Assembly: GCA_937128595.1 (NCBI GenBank)
Contig: CAKZMO010000617.1
Span: forward strand, 1 to 32,390
Direction of reading: 5' to 3'
Length of the DNA: 32,390 nucleotides
DNA from: an uncultured cyanobacterium
Lineage (GTDB): Bacteria > Cyanobacteriota > Cyanobacteriia > CAKZMO01
Program-made: the position numbers and the translations under genes
In this document: piece after piece, positions 9,208 to 20,353 of the stretch
Position numbering within the stretch: the stretch's first letter is position 1
How the letters are laid out: each line of letters begins with the position of its first letter
The notes under the pieces: generated by a model
Told to the model about the DNA's origin: nothing
Databases searched by the model: none
What the model saw: the letters and a program-made list of their open reading frames with translations, nothing else

Positions 9208-12200
9208 ATGATTTATCAATCACCATTAACCGCGCCTCAAAAGCAAGGTCTATATGATTCGAAATTTGAACACGATGCCTGCGGAGTCGGGTTTGTCGTC
9301 CATATGAGGGGAGAAAAGTCCCATTCTATTGTTGAGCAAGCGCTAACGATTCTTGTCAATCTGGAACATCGAGGAGCAGTAGGTGCTGAGCCCAACACAG
9401 GCGATGGCGCTGGAATTTTGATGCAACTCTCCCATCGTTTCATGAAGAAAGTGGCGGCGGCTGAAGGAATTGACCTGCCAGAACCTGGACATTATGGGGT
9501 CGGGATGATCTTTGGTTCCCCTAATCCAGAGGCACGAGAGCAAGCTCGACGGATCTTTGAAGAGGTTGTTGCTGAAGAAGGTCAGCGTGTGATGGGTTGG
9601 CGCGACGTGCCGACGGATCATTCTTCTCTGGGACAGACAGCACGGGCGAGCGAGCCGTTTATGCAGCAGGTGTTTATCGAGCGATCGCCCGAACTACAGA
9701 ACGAATTGGCCTTTGAGCGGAAGCTCTACATCATTCGCAAGATGGCTCACACGGCTATTCAGCGCCAGGATATTGACAGTTACTGGTATCCCTCTAGCAT
9801 TTCCTGTCGCACCATTGTTTACAAGGGAATGCTGACCACGGCGCAGGTGGGTGACTACTACCCTGACCTGCGCGATCCAGATATGGAGAGTGCTTTAGGA
9901 CTAGTTCACTCTCGCTTTAGCACTAATACGTTTCCAAGCTGGGAGCGATCGCACCCCTACCGCTACATCGCCCACAACGGTGAAATCAACACCCTGCGCG
10001 GCAACATCAGCTGGATGCATGCCCGTCAGAGCCTGTTTGAGTCTGAACTGTTTGGCGATGATCTGAAGCGAGCCTATCCTCTGATCAACATTGACGGCAG
10101 CGACTCGTTGATTTTTGACAACGCGCTGGAGTTGTTGACTCTCGGTGGGCGATCGCTCCCCCACGCCGTGATGATGATGATTCCTGAGCCTTGGGCGGCT
10201 CACGAGTCCATGAGTCCAGAGAAGAAGGCGTTTTATAAGTACCATTCTTGCTTGATGGAGCCTTGGGATGGCCCTGCCTCTATTGCTTTTACGGACGGCA
10301 CCATGATGGGAGCCGTGCTGGATCGCAACGGCCTGCGTCCCTCTCGCTACTACGTCACCAAAGATGACCGGGTGATCATGGCATCGGAGGCGGGAGTATT
10401 GCCCGTGGAGCCGGGGAATGTGCTGAAGAAAGGCCGCTTGGAGCCAGGACGCATGTTCTTGGTAAATATGGAGGAAGGCCGCATTGTGGCGGATGAAGAG
10501 ATCAAGCAGCAGATCGCGGCTGAGCATCCCTACCAAGATTGGTTGGATGAGCATATGGTGTCGCTGGCTGATCTGCCCGATGCCGATAACTCTGTCAGGA
10601 CGGGCTCTGTCGGGACAGATCGCGACGGAAGGGCGAATGGCCAAGCACCCCAACTGCCTCTCCATCAACGGCAAAAAGCATTTGGATATACCTTCGAAGA
10701 GCTGCGGATGCTGCTGTCGCCCATGGCTCAAAATGGCGTTGAGGCGCTTGGCTCGATGGGGACTGACACGCCTCTGGCGGTATTGAGCGATCGCCCCAAG
10801 CTTCTCTATGACTACTTTCAGCAGTTGTTTGCCCAAGTAACAAATCCGCCTATCGACTCCATTCGAGAGGAAATTGTCACCTCCCCAGAAACAACCATTG
10901 GCTCTGAGCGGAATTTGCTGAAGCCCGAACCTAAGAGCTGTCACTTGATTGAGTTGAAAACTCCAGTGCTTGCCAACGCCGAGTTGGCGAAACTGAAGGC
11001 CATCGAACATGGCGATTTCAAATCCGTTACTCTCCCCATTCTGTTTGATCCTGAGGCTGGAGCTGAAGGACTGAAAGCTCGGCTGGATGAGATTTTTGCG
11101 GATGCGGATGCCGCTATTGAGGATGGGGCAAGTGTGATTATTTTGAGCGATCGCCAGCTCGATGCTTGCCAAGCTCCCATTCCTGCACTCTTAGCTGTAG
11201 CAGGACTCCATCACCACTTGATTCGCCAAGGAAGTCGTACCCGCGTTGGTCTCGTTTTGGAATCGGGCGAACCCCGCGAAGTCCATCACTTTGCGGTGCT
11301 AATTGGCTATGGCTGTGGAGCTATCAATCCCTACCTCGCCTTTGAAACCATCAACTCGATGATTAAGCAGAAAGAGCTGCTCAATGTAGAACCGAAAATC
11401 GCACATAAGAACTACATCAAAGCGGTGACGAAAGGTGTTATCAAGATCGCTTCGAAGATTGGCATTTCCACGATTCAGAGCTATCGAGGGGCTCAGATTT
11501 TCGAAAGCATTGGATTAGACCACACTGTGATTGACCCTTACTTCACCTGGACGGCCTCGCGGATTGAAGGCGCAGATCTAGCGGTCCTGACTCAAGAAGC
11601 GGTGTTGCGTCATCAGCACGCATTTCCCGGACGAGATGTTGATGATTCGACTCTCGATGTGGGCGGTGAATACCAGTGGCGCAAGGAAGGGGAGCGGCAT
11701 CTGTTCAGTCCTGAAACGATTCATACCCTCCAGCGAGCGGTACGCGAAGGCAGCTATGAGCACTACAAAACCTATGCTCGTCTCGTCAACGACCAGAGCA
11801 AAACTCACTTCACCCTGCGGGGATTGCTGGATTTCAAGGCGCGTGAACCGATTCCCTTGGAAGACGTAGAGCCTGTCGAAGAAATCGTCAAGCGATTCAA
11901 GACGGGAGCCATGAGCTATGGTTCCATCTCGAAGGAGGCTCATGAGACGTTGGCGATCGCCATGAACCGTCTCGGCGGCAAGTCCAACACGGGCGAGGGA
12001 GGCGAAGATCCTGAGCGCTACACCTGGACAAATGAGCAGGGCGACTCGAAGAACAGTGCTATCAAGCAGGTGGCCTCTGGTCGCTTTGGTGTCACCAGTC
12101 TCTATCTTTCTCAGGCGAGGGAAATCCAGATCAAGATGGCTCAGGGCGCAAAACCTGGAGAAGGCGGTCAGTTGCCCGGACTCAAGGTTTATCCGTGGGT

Positions 12201-13851
12201 CGCCAAGGTGCGCCACTCGACTCCTGGAGTGGGGCTCATCTCACCGCCCCCTCACCACGACATCTACTCCATTGAAGACCTAGCCGAACTAATTCACGAT
12301 CTCAAAAACGCCAATCGAAAGGCCCGTATCAGCGTCAAGCTGGTATCAGAAGTCGGCGTTGGCACTATTGCCGCTGGCGTCGCAAAGGCTCATGCTGATG
12401 TGGTGCTCGTCTCTGGCTTCGATGGTGGCACAGGTGCTTCACCCCAGACCTCCATCAAACATGCGGGTTTACCGTGGGAACTCGGCTTAGCTGAAACTCA
12501 CCAAACTTTGGTGCTGAACAATCTCCGTAGCCGTATTGCCGTTGAAACCGACGGTCAGATGAAGACGGGGCGAGATGTGGCGATCGCCACGCTCTTGGGT
12601 GCTGAAGAGTACGGTTTCTCTACTGCTCCTCTCGTTTCCATGGGCTGCATCATGATGCGGGTCTGCCACAAAAACACCTGTCCGGTCGGCGTTGCGACTC
12701 AAAATCCTCTGCTCCGAAAGAGCTTCATGGGTGATCCTCAGCATGTGGTCAACTTTATGCGGTTCATTGCAGAAGAAATGCGGGAGATCATGGCCGAGAT
12801 GGGCTTCCGTACAGTCAACGAGATGGTGGGTCGCACAGATGTGCTGGAGGCGAAACAGGCCGTCGATCATTGGAAGGCAAAGGGAATCGATCTGTCCAAA
12901 ATTCTCCATCAGCCTGAAGTCGGAGCTGACATCGGTCGCTATTGCCAAATTTCTCAAAATCACGGTTTGGACAAATCTCTTGATATCACTACCTTGCTGG
13001 ATCTGTGTCAGCCAGCCATTGAGCGAGGCGAGAAGGTCAGCGCGACTTTGCCAATTCGAAACATCAACCGAGTAGTTGGCACCATCTTAGGCAACGAGAT
13101 CACCAAACGTCATTGGGATGGCCTGCCCGAAGACACCGTGCATCTCCATTTTCAAGGCAGTGCCGGACAAAGCTTCGGAGCTTTTGTTCCAAAGGGAGTG
13201 ACTCTAGAACTCGAAGGGGATGCCAACGACTACTTTGGTAAAGGACTCAGCGGCGGCAAGTTACTGGTTTACCCTGCCAAAGGCTCGACCTTCGCACCTG
13301 AAGAAAACATCATCATCGGCAACGTCGCATTTTATGGTGCGACGGGCGGTGAAGCTTACGTTTCTGGTGTGGCTGGAGAGCGCTTCTGCGTTCGCAACTC
13401 CGGGGTCAGAACCGTGGTAGAAGCCATTGGCGATCACGGTTGCGAATATATGACAGGCGGTAAAGTTGTGATTCTCGGCAAGACCGGGCGCAATTTCGCG
13501 GCAGGCATGAGCGGCGGCATTGCCTACGTGCTAGATGAGGTAGGCGATTTCCCCACTCGCTGCAATACTCAGATGGTCGATCTGGAACAGCTCGAAGACC
13601 CCGAAGAAATTCGTGAGGTGCATGATTTGATTCAGAAACATGCGACCTATACTCAGAGCACTCATGCCAAGTCGATTCTGGAAAACTGGGATAGCCTGAT
13701 TCCCAAGTTCGTCAAAGTCATGCCTCGCGACTACAAGCGGGTATTGCAGCATATCCAAAAAGCGCTGGCCGATGGTCTCAGCGGTGATGATGCTCTAACC
13801 GCTGCCTTTGAGGAAAATGCCCGCGACATCGCTCGCATCAGCGGTAGTTGA
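9208..13851 (+). CDS. gltB: glutamate synthase large subunit
   Basis: N-terminal Ntn glutaminase ([22 protein letters not shown]), central FMN/Fe-S synthase domain ([25 protein letters not shown]), C-terminal GXGXG domain; gltD follows. Confidence 0.97.
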   Translation: MIYQSPLTAPQKQGLYDSKFEHDACGVGFVVHMRGEKSHSIVEQALTILVNLEHRGAVGAEPNTGDGAGILMQLSHRFMKKVAAAEGIDLPEPGHYGVGMIFGSPNPEAREQARRIFEEVVAEEGQRVMGWRDVPTDHSSLGQTARASEPFMQQVFIERSPELQNELAFERKLYIIRKMAHTAIQRQDIDSYWYPSSISCRTIVYKGMLTTAQVGDYYPDLRDPDMESALGLVHSRFSTNTFPSWERSHPYRYIAHNGEINTLRGNISWMHARQSLFESELFGDDLKRAYPLINIDGSDSLIFDNALELLTLGGRSLPHAVMMMIPEPWAAHESMSPEKKAFYKYHSCLMEPWDGPASIAFTDGTMMGAVLDRNGLRPSRYYVTKDDRVIMASEAGVLPVEPGNVLKKGRLEPGRMFLVNMEEGRIVADEEIKQQIAAEHPYQDWLDEHMVSLADLPDADNSVRTGSVGTDRDGRANGQAPQLPLHQRQKAFGYTFEELRMLLSPMAQNGVEALGSMGTDTPLAVLSDRPKLLYDYFQQLFAQVTNPPIDSIREEIVTSPETTIGSERNLLKPEPKSCHLIELKTPVLANAELAKLKAIEHGDFKSVTLPILFDPEAGAEGLKARLDEIFADADAAIEDGASVIILSDRQLDACQAPIPALLAVAGLHHHLIRQGSRTRVGLVLESGEPREVHHFAVLIGYGCGAINPYLAFETINSMIKQKELLNVEPKIAHKNYIKAVTKGVIKIASKIGISTIQSYRGAQIFESIGLDHTVIDPYFTWTASRIEGADLAVLTQEAVLRHQHAFPGRDVDDSTLDVGGEYQWRKEGERHLFSPETIHTLQRAVREGSYEHYKTYARLVNDQSKTHFTLRGLLDFKAREPIPLEDVEPVEEIVKRFKTGAMSYGSISKEAHETLAIAMNRLGGKSNTGEGGEDPERYTWTNEQGDSKNSAIKQVASGRFGVTSLYLSQAREIQIKMAQGAKPGEGGQLPGLKVYPWVAKVRHSTPGVGLISPPPHHDIYSIEDLAELIHDLKNANRKARISVKLVSEVGVGTIAAGVAKAHADVVLVSGFDGGTGASPQTSIKHAGLPWELGLAETHQTLVLNNLRSRIAVETDGQMKTGRDVAIATLLGAEEYGFSTAPLVSMGCIMMRVCHKNTCPVGVATQNPLLRKSFMGDPQHVVNFMRFIAEEMREIMAEMGFRTVNEMVGRTDVLEAKQAVDHWKAKGIDLSKILHQPEVGADIGRYCQISQNHGLDKSLDITTLLDLCQPAIERGEKVSATLPIRNINRVVGTILGNEITKRHWDGLPEDTVHLHFQGSAGQSFGAFVPKGVTLELEGDANDYFGKGLSGGKLLVYPAKGSTFAPEENIIIGNVAFYGATGGEAYVSGVAGERFCVRNSGVRTVVEAIGDHGCEYMTGGKVVILGKTGRNFAAGMSGGIAYVLDEVGDFPTRCNTQMVDLEQLEDPEEIREVHDLIQKHATYTQSTHAKSILENWDSLIPKFVKVMPRDYKRVLQHIQKALADGLSGDDALTAAFEENARDIARISGS

Positions 13852-13880
13852 TGACTCTCTCTCGAAACAAATAGCGGCTC

Positions 13881-14002
13881 GTAGGATGGGCAAAGCAACG
13901 CGTGCCCATCATTGCTAAATTTTCAACCCGATGGGCAAAGGACAGCATGTCCATCATTCATCTAACCCGATGGGCAAGGGCGCTGCCCTTTGCCCATCCT
14001 AC
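13881..14002. repeat. MITE/REP-like palindromic element with 15-bp terminal inverted repeats
   Basis: GTAGGATGGGCAAAG at 13881-13895 and perfect reverse complement CTTTGCCCATCCTAC at 13988-14002; internal direct repeats AACCCGATGGGCAA at 13925-13938 and 13964-13977. Confidence 0.8.
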
Positions 14003-14034
14003 GAAAGACTGATTACGCTCTTCCTGGAAAGATT

Positions 14035-15522
14035 ATGGGAAAACCAACTGGATTCATTGAATACTTGCGTGAAGTCGCTTCTGAGGTGGCTCCCGCCGAT
14101 CGCATTCGCAACTGGGACGAATTTCACTTGTCCATGCCCGTCGAAAACCTCCAAACTCAGGGGGCGCGCTGCATGGACTGTGGGACTCCCTTCTGTCACA
14201 CGGGCATCACCATCAGCGGCATGGCAAGCGGGTGCCCAATCAACAACCTGATTCCTGAATGGAATGATCTAATTTATCGGGGTCTTTGGGAAGAAGCGCT
14301 GGAACGGCTGCACAAAACCAACAACTTCCCCGAGTTTACCGGACGGGTCTGTCCTGCTCCCTGCGAAGGGTCTTGTGTGTTGGGTATCACCAATCCGCCT
14401 GTCACCATCAAAAATATTGAGTACTCCATCGCAGAGAAAGGATGGGAATCAGGCTGGATTACACCAAACCCTCCCGCCAACCGCACAGGCAAAAAGGTAG
14501 CGGTGATTGGCTCTGGCCCTGCCGGACTCGCTGCCGCCGCCCAACTCAACTCGGCAGGCCACTGGGTCACTGTCTACGAAAGAGCCGATCGCCCCGGTGG
14601 ATTGCTGATGTATGGCATTCCCAACATGAAGCTCGAGAAGCAAAACGTGGTTCAGCGACGACTAGAGGTTCTAGAGGCAGAAGGCGTCACCTTTGTTTGC
14701 AACACTGAAGTGGGCAAAGATCTGCCGACCGAAACCTTGATGAACGACTTTGATGCGGTGGTGCTTTGCACCGGATCGACCCGTCCCCGAGATCTCCCCA
14801 TCGAAGGTCGTGACTTCAAGGGTATCCACTTCGCGATGGAGTTTCTGACTGGAAACACTCGCAGCGTGCTTCAGGGTAGTCCCACAGAGGATTACATTTC
14901 AGCAGCGGGTAAAGATGTGATCATCATTGGTGGTGGCGATACGGGTACAGATTGCGTTGGCACCTCCATTCGTCACGGTTGTACTAGCGTCACTCAGCTC
15001 GAAATCATGCCGAAGCCGCCCGAAACTCGTGCGGCAAGCAATCCCTGGCCCGAATGGCCCAAAGTCTACAAAATGGATTATGGGCAAGAAGAAGCTGCTG
15101 CGATGTTCGGCAACGATCCCCGCGAATATCTCCGGACTGCGACAAAGTTTGAAGGGGACGAAAATGGTAATCTCAAAGCGGTTCACACCGTTCAGATTCA
15201 GTGGATGCGAGACGAAAACGGGCGCTTCACGCCTCAGCATATTCCCGGCACAGAGAAAGTGTTGCCTGCTCAGTTGGTGCTGCTAGCAATGGGTTTTCTC
15301 GGCCCAGAACAACCGTTGCTAGACTCCTTAGGACTAGAGCGTACTGAGCGTAGCAACATCAAAGCCGAGCATGGTGACTTTGCGACTTCGATTCCTGGTG
15401 TGTTTGCCGCTGGAGACTGCCGCCGGGGACAAAGCTTAGTCGTATGGGCCATCAATGAAGGGCGTGGCGCGGCGCAGGCGTGCGATCGCCATCTCATGGG
15501 CGCAACGACCTTACCTGTCTAG
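14035..15522 (+). CDS. gltD: glutamate synthase small subunit, NAD(P)H-dependent
   Basis: [14 protein letters not shown] start, Cys-rich Fe-S region ([21 protein letters not shown]), [13 protein letters not shown] and [11 protein letters not shown] dinucleotide motifs; follows gltB. Confidence 0.95.
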   Translation: MGKPTGFIEYLREVASEVAPADRIRNWDEFHLSMPVENLQTQGARCMDCGTPFCHTGITISGMASGCPINNLIPEWNDLIYRGLWEEALERLHKTNNFPEFTGRVCPAPCEGSCVLGITNPPVTIKNIEYSIAEKGWESGWITPNPPANRTGKKVAVIGSGPAGLAAAAQLNSAGHWVTVYERADRPGGLLMYGIPNMKLEKQNVVQRRLEVLEAEGVTFVCNTEVGKDLPTETLMNDFDAVVLCTGSTRPRDLPIEGRDFKGIHFAMEFLTGNTRSVLQGSPTEDYISAAGKDVIIIGGGDTGTDCVGTSIRHGCTSVTQLEIMPKPPETRAASNPWPEWPKVYKMDYGQEEAAAMFGNDPREYLRTATKFEGDENGNLKAVHTVQIQWMRDENGRFTPQHIPGTEKVLPAQLVLLAMGFLGPEQPLLDSLGLERTERSNIKAEHGDFATSIPGVFAAGDCRRGQSLVVWAINEGRGAAQACDRHLMGATTLPV

Positions 15523-15573
15523 CCTTTTAGTAGCCTATGGGTGCCCGTCCCATTCAATTAGTCTGTAATCTTG

Positions 15574-15606
15574 AACCCATGCTCTGACCTCAGAGTGTGG
15601 GTTTTT
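15574..15606 (+). terminator. rho-independent-type terminator of gltD
   Basis: AACCCATGCTCTGA-cc-TCAGAGTGTGGGTT then TTT; 14-bp stem including two G-T wobbles. Confidence 0.75.
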
Positions 15607-15634
15607 AATATTCAAATCGTGAAGGGCGATCGCC

Positions 15635-15832
15635 ATGCAATTGCGTTATCAATTCAAGTTCTCGCGTCAATCTCTACCCTCAATGCTGGGATTGATGGGA
15701 AATGGAGCCTTCTTCTTGGGCAGCGTTTTGTTTTTATGGGAATCGCTGACAAAACTAGGGACGTGGCTGTTTATCCTTGGCTCGCTTTGTATGCTGATCG
15801 GTAGCGCTAATAGCTTCATCGTTCGCCGCTGA
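15635..15832 (+). CDS. small two-TM YrhK-like protein
   Basis: MQLRYQFKFSRQSLPSMLGLMGNGAFFLGSVLFLWESLTKLGTWLFILGSLCMLIGSANSFIVRR resembles the YrhK domain pattern; start codon adjoins a HIP1 site. Confidence 0.6.
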   Translation: MQLRYQFKFSRQSLPSMLGLMGNGAFFLGSVLFLWESLTKLGTWLFILGSLCMLIGSANSFIVRR

Positions 15833-16010
15833 ACTCATTCAGCAAGATCCTCCGGTTCGCTTATGAGTAGGTAGCCATGAGTAAACGACGCTATCTGGGG
15901 ATATGATCCCGGTGGGGGCACACTCCCGTTCGTTTTAGTTTTGACCCCACACTTATAGTTTCTCAAGCCAACTTTTTCACAGTCTAGTTCTCAGTATCCT
16001 TCCAAAAAGG

Positions 16011-16039
16011 AAGCCGCTTCTGATTTTCAGGAGCGGCTT
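16011..16039 (-). terminator. terminator-like hairpin downstream of the UPF0175 gene (minus strand)
   Basis: AAGCCGCT-t-CTG-atttt-CAG-g-AGCGGCTT; on the minus strand followed by CCTTTTTGG. Confidence 0.55.
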
Positions 16040-16104
16040 ATGGTCGTGAATATCATGAGTCGATCCTTGCAGTAGTGAGCAGAACGAGACCGATTCAAGT
16101 TCTT

Positions 16105-16359
16105 TTATTCACTACAACGATATAGAATCTCTCCGCTAGAGTCGAAGCGGCTACAGCGAGAAGCCAGTTCTTTTTCGTTGACCAGCTCACCAAAAGCCCA
16201 GCAATCGAGATCTGCTAGTTCTCTTGCTGCGTCGAATGAGATCATGGCCTTTGAATAGAGAGCAACGGCAAGCTGCTTACGCAATTCAGGTTCTACTTGC
16301 TGATTGGGAACACGCAAGTGGTTCACTACTGAGTCGGGAATCGTTAGCTGTAAGCTCAT
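16105..16359 (-). CDS. UPF0175 family protein (antitoxin-like)
   Basis: MSLQLTIPDSVVNHLRVPNQQVEPELRKQLAVALYSKAMISFDAARELADLDCWAFGELVNEK matches the UPF0175 N-terminal pattern; C-terminus diverged. Confidence 0.7.
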   Translation of the reverse strand: MSLQLTIPDSVVNHLRVPNQQVEPELRKQLAVALYSKAMISFDAARELADLDCWAFGELVNEKELASRCSRFDSSGEILYRCSE

Positions 16360-16522
16360 AGTTCACACATCCTAATCATTCACAGTCCAATCGCGAAATG
16401 CGTTGGATTTCTACCAAGACTCCTCACGTTAACAAGAAACAGGCTGCACCATTTGGAAAATCGACGGTCTGTTAAGAATTCGACATAACCACAGTTCACC
16501 TCGGCTCAAGGAAAATGTGCAA

Positions 16523-16617
16523 GATATAGTGCTACGCGCTGATATAAAAACCAATAGTTTATGGAGAAGCCGCGCGCCGCGCGGCTACAAAAACGTCCTA
16601 AGGCTAATGGCTGTAGC
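16523..16617. repeat. interspersed palindromic element, copy A
   Basis: Left end GATATAGTGCTACGC..., core TTTATGGAGAAGCCGCGCgccGCGCGGCTAC (16558-16588), right end GTCCTAAGG...GCTATAG resembling the inverted left end of copy B at the window end. Confidence 0.6.
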
Positions 16618-16623
16618 TATAGA

Positions 16624-16659
16624 AGTGAGTCCGCGTTAGCTATTTTTCGCGGACTCACT
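16624..16659. repeat. hairpin downstream of guaA
   Basis: AGTGAGTCCGCG-ttagctattttt-CGCGGACTCACT, perfect 12-bp arms. Confidence 0.6.
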
Positions 16660-16691
16660 GATTGGATGAGAAACATTAGAAACGGCTAGGT

Positions 16692-18368
16692 TTATTCCCA
16701 CTCAATAGTTCCAGGAGGTTTGGAAGTGATGTCGTAGACCACTCTATTCACTCCGCGTACTTCGTTCACGATACGCGTGGAAATGGCTTCCAGCAAATCA
16801 TAAGGAGCCCTCGACCAGTCAGCCGTCATGCCGTCTTCACTAGAGACAAACCGCAGTACCACCGGATACGCATAGGTGCGCTGGTCGCCCATCACGCCCA
16901 CACTGCGAATGGGGAGGAGCACGGCGAACGCTTGCCAAAAGTCATTGTAGACATCCCACTTGCGAATTTCATCACGCACGATGAAGTCTGCCTCACGGAG
17001 AATGTCGAGCTTCTCGTTTGAGACTTCTCCTAAGATGCGGATGGCAAGACCAGGGCCAGGAAACGGATGCCGCTTGACAATTTCAGGAGGAAGTCCGATT
17101 GATAAGCCGACCTTGCGCACCTCATCTTTGAATAGCTTCCGCAAAGGTTCCACCAGCTTGAACCGAAGATCTTTAGGAAGGCCTCCGACGTTGTGATGGC
17201 TTTTGATTTTGACAGCCACTCTTTCTCCCGTCTGGGGATCAACGTTAGTGTCGGCAGACTCAATTACATCAGGGTAGAGTGTCCCCTGAGCGAGGTAGTC
17301 GAAAGGCCCGAGGCGCTTTGACTCTTCTTCAAACACCTGAATAAACTCGTGCCCAATTCGTTTGCGCTTTTGTTCTGGATCAGTAATTCCCTCGATTTGT
17401 TTGAGGAAGCGATCGCGCGCTTTGACATGAACAACAGGAATGTGGAATTTTTCTTTGAATAACTCGACTAATCGCTCCGGTTCTTCTTTTCGCATGAAGC
17501 CCTGGTCGATAAACACACAGGTGAGCTGATCGCCAATGGCTCGATGGAGCAAAAAGGCCAGGGTTGAGGAATCGACTCCACCTGATAGTGCTAGTAACAC
17601 CCGTTTTTCGCCAACTTTGCCACGAATCTCTCGAATCGCTTCTTGCACAAAGGCTTCTGTCGTCCAAGTGGGTTCGCATTCGCAGGCATGATAAACAAAG
17701 TTGCGAATTAGCGCCAACCCATCCGTCGAGTGAACAACTTCGGGGTGAAATTGAACCCCGTAGAGTCTGCGCTCATGATGGGCGATCGCCGCGCAGGGCG
17801 TGTTTTCGGTGTGAGCCAACAGCTCAAATCCGTTTGGTAGCTGAGTCACCGAATCACCGTGGCTCATCCACATGGTGGAACCATCTTCCACGTTCGTCAG
17901 CAGATCGGTCGGATCATCGATGTGAATGGAGGCCTTGCCATATTCGCCCCGATCGGCGCGCTTCACCTCTCCCCCCAACTGCTGCACCATGAGCTGCATT
18001 CCATAGCAGACCCCCAATATTGGCAGACCTAAACTCCAAATTTCGGGATCGCAATGGGGAGCACGTTCGTCGTAGACGGAGTTAGGGCCACCAGAGAGAA
18101 TGATTCCTCGGGGATTAAGCTGACGTAGCTGTTCTGCAGTGGTGCGATAAGACAAGACTTCAGAATAAACCTGCGTTTCGCGAATTCGTCGCGCGATCAA
18201 TTCTGAATACTGTGAGCCAAAGTCGAGAATGACAATCATTTGCCGATTGAGCCGTCGGTTGAGATCGTTGACAGAGTCGTCTTGATGAGTGGGCTTCGTA
18301 GGGGATGATTCTGTGTGTAGAGTCACCGGTTGATCCTGCCTGAAAAAGGACTTAGAAATGGACAACAA
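16692..18368 (-). CDS. guaA: GMP synthase (glutamine-hydrolysing)
   Basis: [21 protein letters not shown], class I GATase GVCYGMQ, ATP-PPase [17 protein letters not shown]-terminal [15 protein letters not shown]; exact start uncertain (52-aa upstream extension). Confidence 0.96.
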   Translation of the reverse strand: MLSISKSFFRQDQPVTLHTESSPTKPTHQDDSVNDLNRRLNRQMIVILDFGSQYSELIARRIRETQVYSEVLSYRTTAEQLRQLNPRGIILSGGPNSVYDERAPHCDPEIWSLGLPILGVCYGMQLMVQQLGGEVKRADRGEYGKASIHIDDPTDLLTNVEDGSTMWMSHGDSVTQLPNGFELLAHTENTPCAAIAHHERRLYGVQFHPEVVHSTDGLALIRNFVYHACECEPTWTTEAFVQEAIREIRGKVGEKRVLLALSGGVDSSTLAFLLHRAIGDQLTCVFIDQGFMRKEEPERLVELFKEKFHIPVVHVKARDRFLKQIEGITDPEQKRKRIGHEFIQVFEEESKRLGPFDYLAQGTLYPDVIESADTNVDPQTGERVAVKIKSHHNVGGLPKDLRFKLVEPLRKLFKDEVRKVGLSIGLPPEIVKRHPFPGPGLAIRILGEVSNEKLDILREADFIVRDEIRKWDVYNDFWQAFAVLLPIRSVGVMGDQRTYAYPVVLRFVSSEDGMTADWSRAPYDLLEAISTRIVNEVRGVNRVVYDITSKPPGTIEWE

Positions 18369-18697
18369 AGAAAATAAAAATATAAAAATGAACGATACGG
18401 ATAATAAAAGCAGTCAACTAACAGAGCAACAATTGTTGTATTGCTTTTCACCTTACAATAACGTTTGTTTTCGTCCTTGAACGGTGTTGCTGAAGGAACA
18501 GATAGTCGATGATGAAAACACTTTTGATGGCGATCGCCATCACTACATTGACCTGAACTATAGCTTCGCCATGAAAAGCGTTAAATCGTGTTAGGGAAGC
18601 ATTCAATCTCAAGATTGAGCTGTTAAATAAAACCAGCTCAATCTTCAAATCGAGTTAAGAAAGGGAGCATCCCACATCTGCAAATTTATCGATGTTT

Positions 18698-18764
18698 GTA
18701 GTGCGAACGTCCCATTTTTCCTAATGGAGAGGCGCTATCAACGCAGGCAAGATGTCCGCACTGC
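18698..18764. repeat. MITE-like imperfect inverted repeat
   Basis: GTAGTGCGAACGTC (18698-18711) versus GATGTCCGCACTGC (18751-18764), 11 of 14 complementary. Confidence 0.4.
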
Positions 18765-18966
18765 ACATAAAAAACTGAAATGCACCCTCAAGAAATCCAA
18801 CGAAAAGGTTAAGATCCAAGGCTCAACGACAATAACGGCAACAGCTTTAGACCACTGAAACCACAACGCTGCAAGCTAAACGTCCTAACAATTGCAGAGA
18901 ACACGATTTGACATGTTCTGCGGCTTCATCAATGACAAGTCAGTACAAAAAACTATTCTGATTAGC

Positions 18967-20151
18967 TTAGCAAACTTGGGTTAAGAACGTTGCCCCTTTT
19001 TTGCTGCATTTGATAATCTTTCGATTTCGATCAAAGAATAGAGTCCCAACTGAAACGCGCTGCTGGCTATGAGTGTAGATGTAAGTGTGCGATCGCCGAT
19101 CGATCGTTTCCCCAAGCTTTTCATAGACCCGATCTGTCCAGGGAACTTGAGTGTCATTTTCCAAGAGTTTTAAGATTTGAAGTGCAGCTTCAGCTGTGTC
19201 TTGAGCGAGGATTTGCTGGAGTGCATCTAGGGGGAGACCCGCCCGAACGCAGGCTGCCGTCAAAATTTCTTGCCGTCCGTCAGCTACATGATGATGGGTG
19301 TGAAAGATGCCTCCGGCCAACTTCAGCAGTTTGCCGTGGTAGCCAAACAGCAAAATCGAAGTCACTCCCAACATTCCCGCTTCAACCAGCATTGGCCCGA
19401 CCCAATTCGCCGTTTTGACCAGATGGCGATCGCCAATTCCCATTTGCTGAGCCAGATTTAGCCCATTTTCCCCAAAGCAAAATACTAGCGTATCTGTGTG
19501 CTGTGCTTTTTGCCGAAGCTGTTCCTGAAAAGCAGCTAGTTGCCCCGGAGCGCTGAGAGGCTGAGAAATACCAGATGTCCCCAGCAGCGACAACCCTTCC
19601 ACAACTCCAAACGCTTCATTCGAGGTGCGCTTTGCGAGCGATCGCCCCTCTGGCAAAATGATCGTCACCGTCACTGTTTGATGGGGCAGTCGATGACGCT
19701 CTAAATTTTCCAACATGAGCTGCCGCGCATAGCTGTAGATGGCAGCCTGTCCATCCGCACCGAGATTGCGACCCACGCCCTCGCCCCCCTCAATAGTGAT
19801 CCAGTCCTGAGACTGAAACTCCGCTAAACCTCTCAGCTGATCTGACTCAGACAGAGCTTCCACCTGCACCCAAGCCCAGATCGGAGTATGGCGCGTCAAA
19901 TCCAGATTGTCACCGGGATCACTACGAGTAATGGCGATCGCACTATGTTCATCTAGCGATACCACCTGCTCAACCTCAATCTCCACCACCTCAGCCGGAC
20001 GAATCAAGTCTAGAGAAATACAGGAAAGAGAAACAGCACCTTTATTCAATCGCTGGAGAGCCGCGATCGCTGCCGCACAAGCAAACACAGGCAAGGTATA
20101 CCCCGCCCGAGGAGCCGAAGACCGTTGATCATGAGCATTGAGATCAGCCAA
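18967..20151 (-). CDS. cbiD: cobalt-precorrin-5B (C1)-methyltransferase CbiD
   Basis: RAGYTLPVFACAAAIAALQRL, TIEGGEGVGRNLGADGQAAI, LLFGYHGKLLKLAGGIFHTHHHVADGRQEI; CbiD-family motifs. Confidence 0.92.
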   Translation of the reverse strand: MADLNAHDQRSSAPRAGYTLPVFACAAAIAALQRLNKGAVSLSCISLDLIRPAEVVEIEVEQVVSLDEHSAIAITRSDPGDNLDLTRHTPIWAWVQVEALSESDQLRGLAEFQSQDWITIEGGEGVGRNLGADGQAAIYSYARQLMLENLERHRLPHQTVTVTIILPEGRSLAKRTSNEAFGVVEGLSLLGTSGISQPLSAPGQLAAFQEQLRQKAQHTDTLVFCFGENGLNLAQQMGIGDRHLVKTANWVGPMLVEAGMLGVTSILLFGYHGKLLKLAGGIFHTHHHVADGRQEILTAACVRAGLPLDALQQILAQDTAEAALQILKLLENDTQVPWTDRVYEKLGETIDRRSHTYIYTHSQQRVSVGTLFFDRNRKIIKCSKKGATFLTQVC

Positions 20152-20264
20152 AACAACTCAACTAAAACGCCAAATTCAAACCACAAAGCAAAAGCAATTC
20201 ACCCCACAGCAGACAGCCCCCTGAACAAAACCCTATCAGGCTGGGCTAAACCGACCCTTTTGGA

Positions 20265-20322
20265 GGGGGTCTGGGGGACGCAACCGTCCTTCAGCGGGGG
20301 TTTGGGGGCAAGCGTCCCCAAG
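20265..20322. repeat. G-rich imperfect tandem repeat with hairpin potential
   Basis: GGGGGTCTGGGGGACGCAACCGTCC followed by GGGGGTTTGGGGGCAAGCGTCC; GGGGACGC (20274-20281) pairs with GCGTCCCC (20312-20319), TTGGGG (20302-20307) with CCCCAA (20316-20321). Confidence 0.55.
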
Positions 20323-20353
20323 TCTAGCGGTTCTCACCCCAGCCAAAACCCCC

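Noticed and set aside
9901-11172. 423-aa minus-strand ORF inside gltB
   Set aside because: Fully antisense to a strongly supported gltB; composition typical of a shadow ORF, no recognisable domain
11578-12216. 212-aa minus-strand ORF
   Set aside because: Antisense to the gltB synthase domain
13990-14034. Upstream start of the gltD ORF
   Set aside because: Lies in the inverted-repeat element; [11 protein letters not shown] at 14035 is the typical GltD N-terminus
15571-15804. 77-aa plus-strand ORF overlapping the YrhK-like gene
   Set aside because: Starts inside the gltD terminator hairpin; the other frame gives the recognisable two-TM protein
16421-16434. ACTCCTCACGTT resembling the Yfr1 sRNA core ACTCCTCACAC
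   Set aside because: Only partial match and no flanking stem-loops or terminator of the Yfr1 type seen
18448-18648. 66-aa minus-strand ORF between guaA and cbiD
   Set aside because: No family resemblance or clear start signal; cannot be supported from sequence alone
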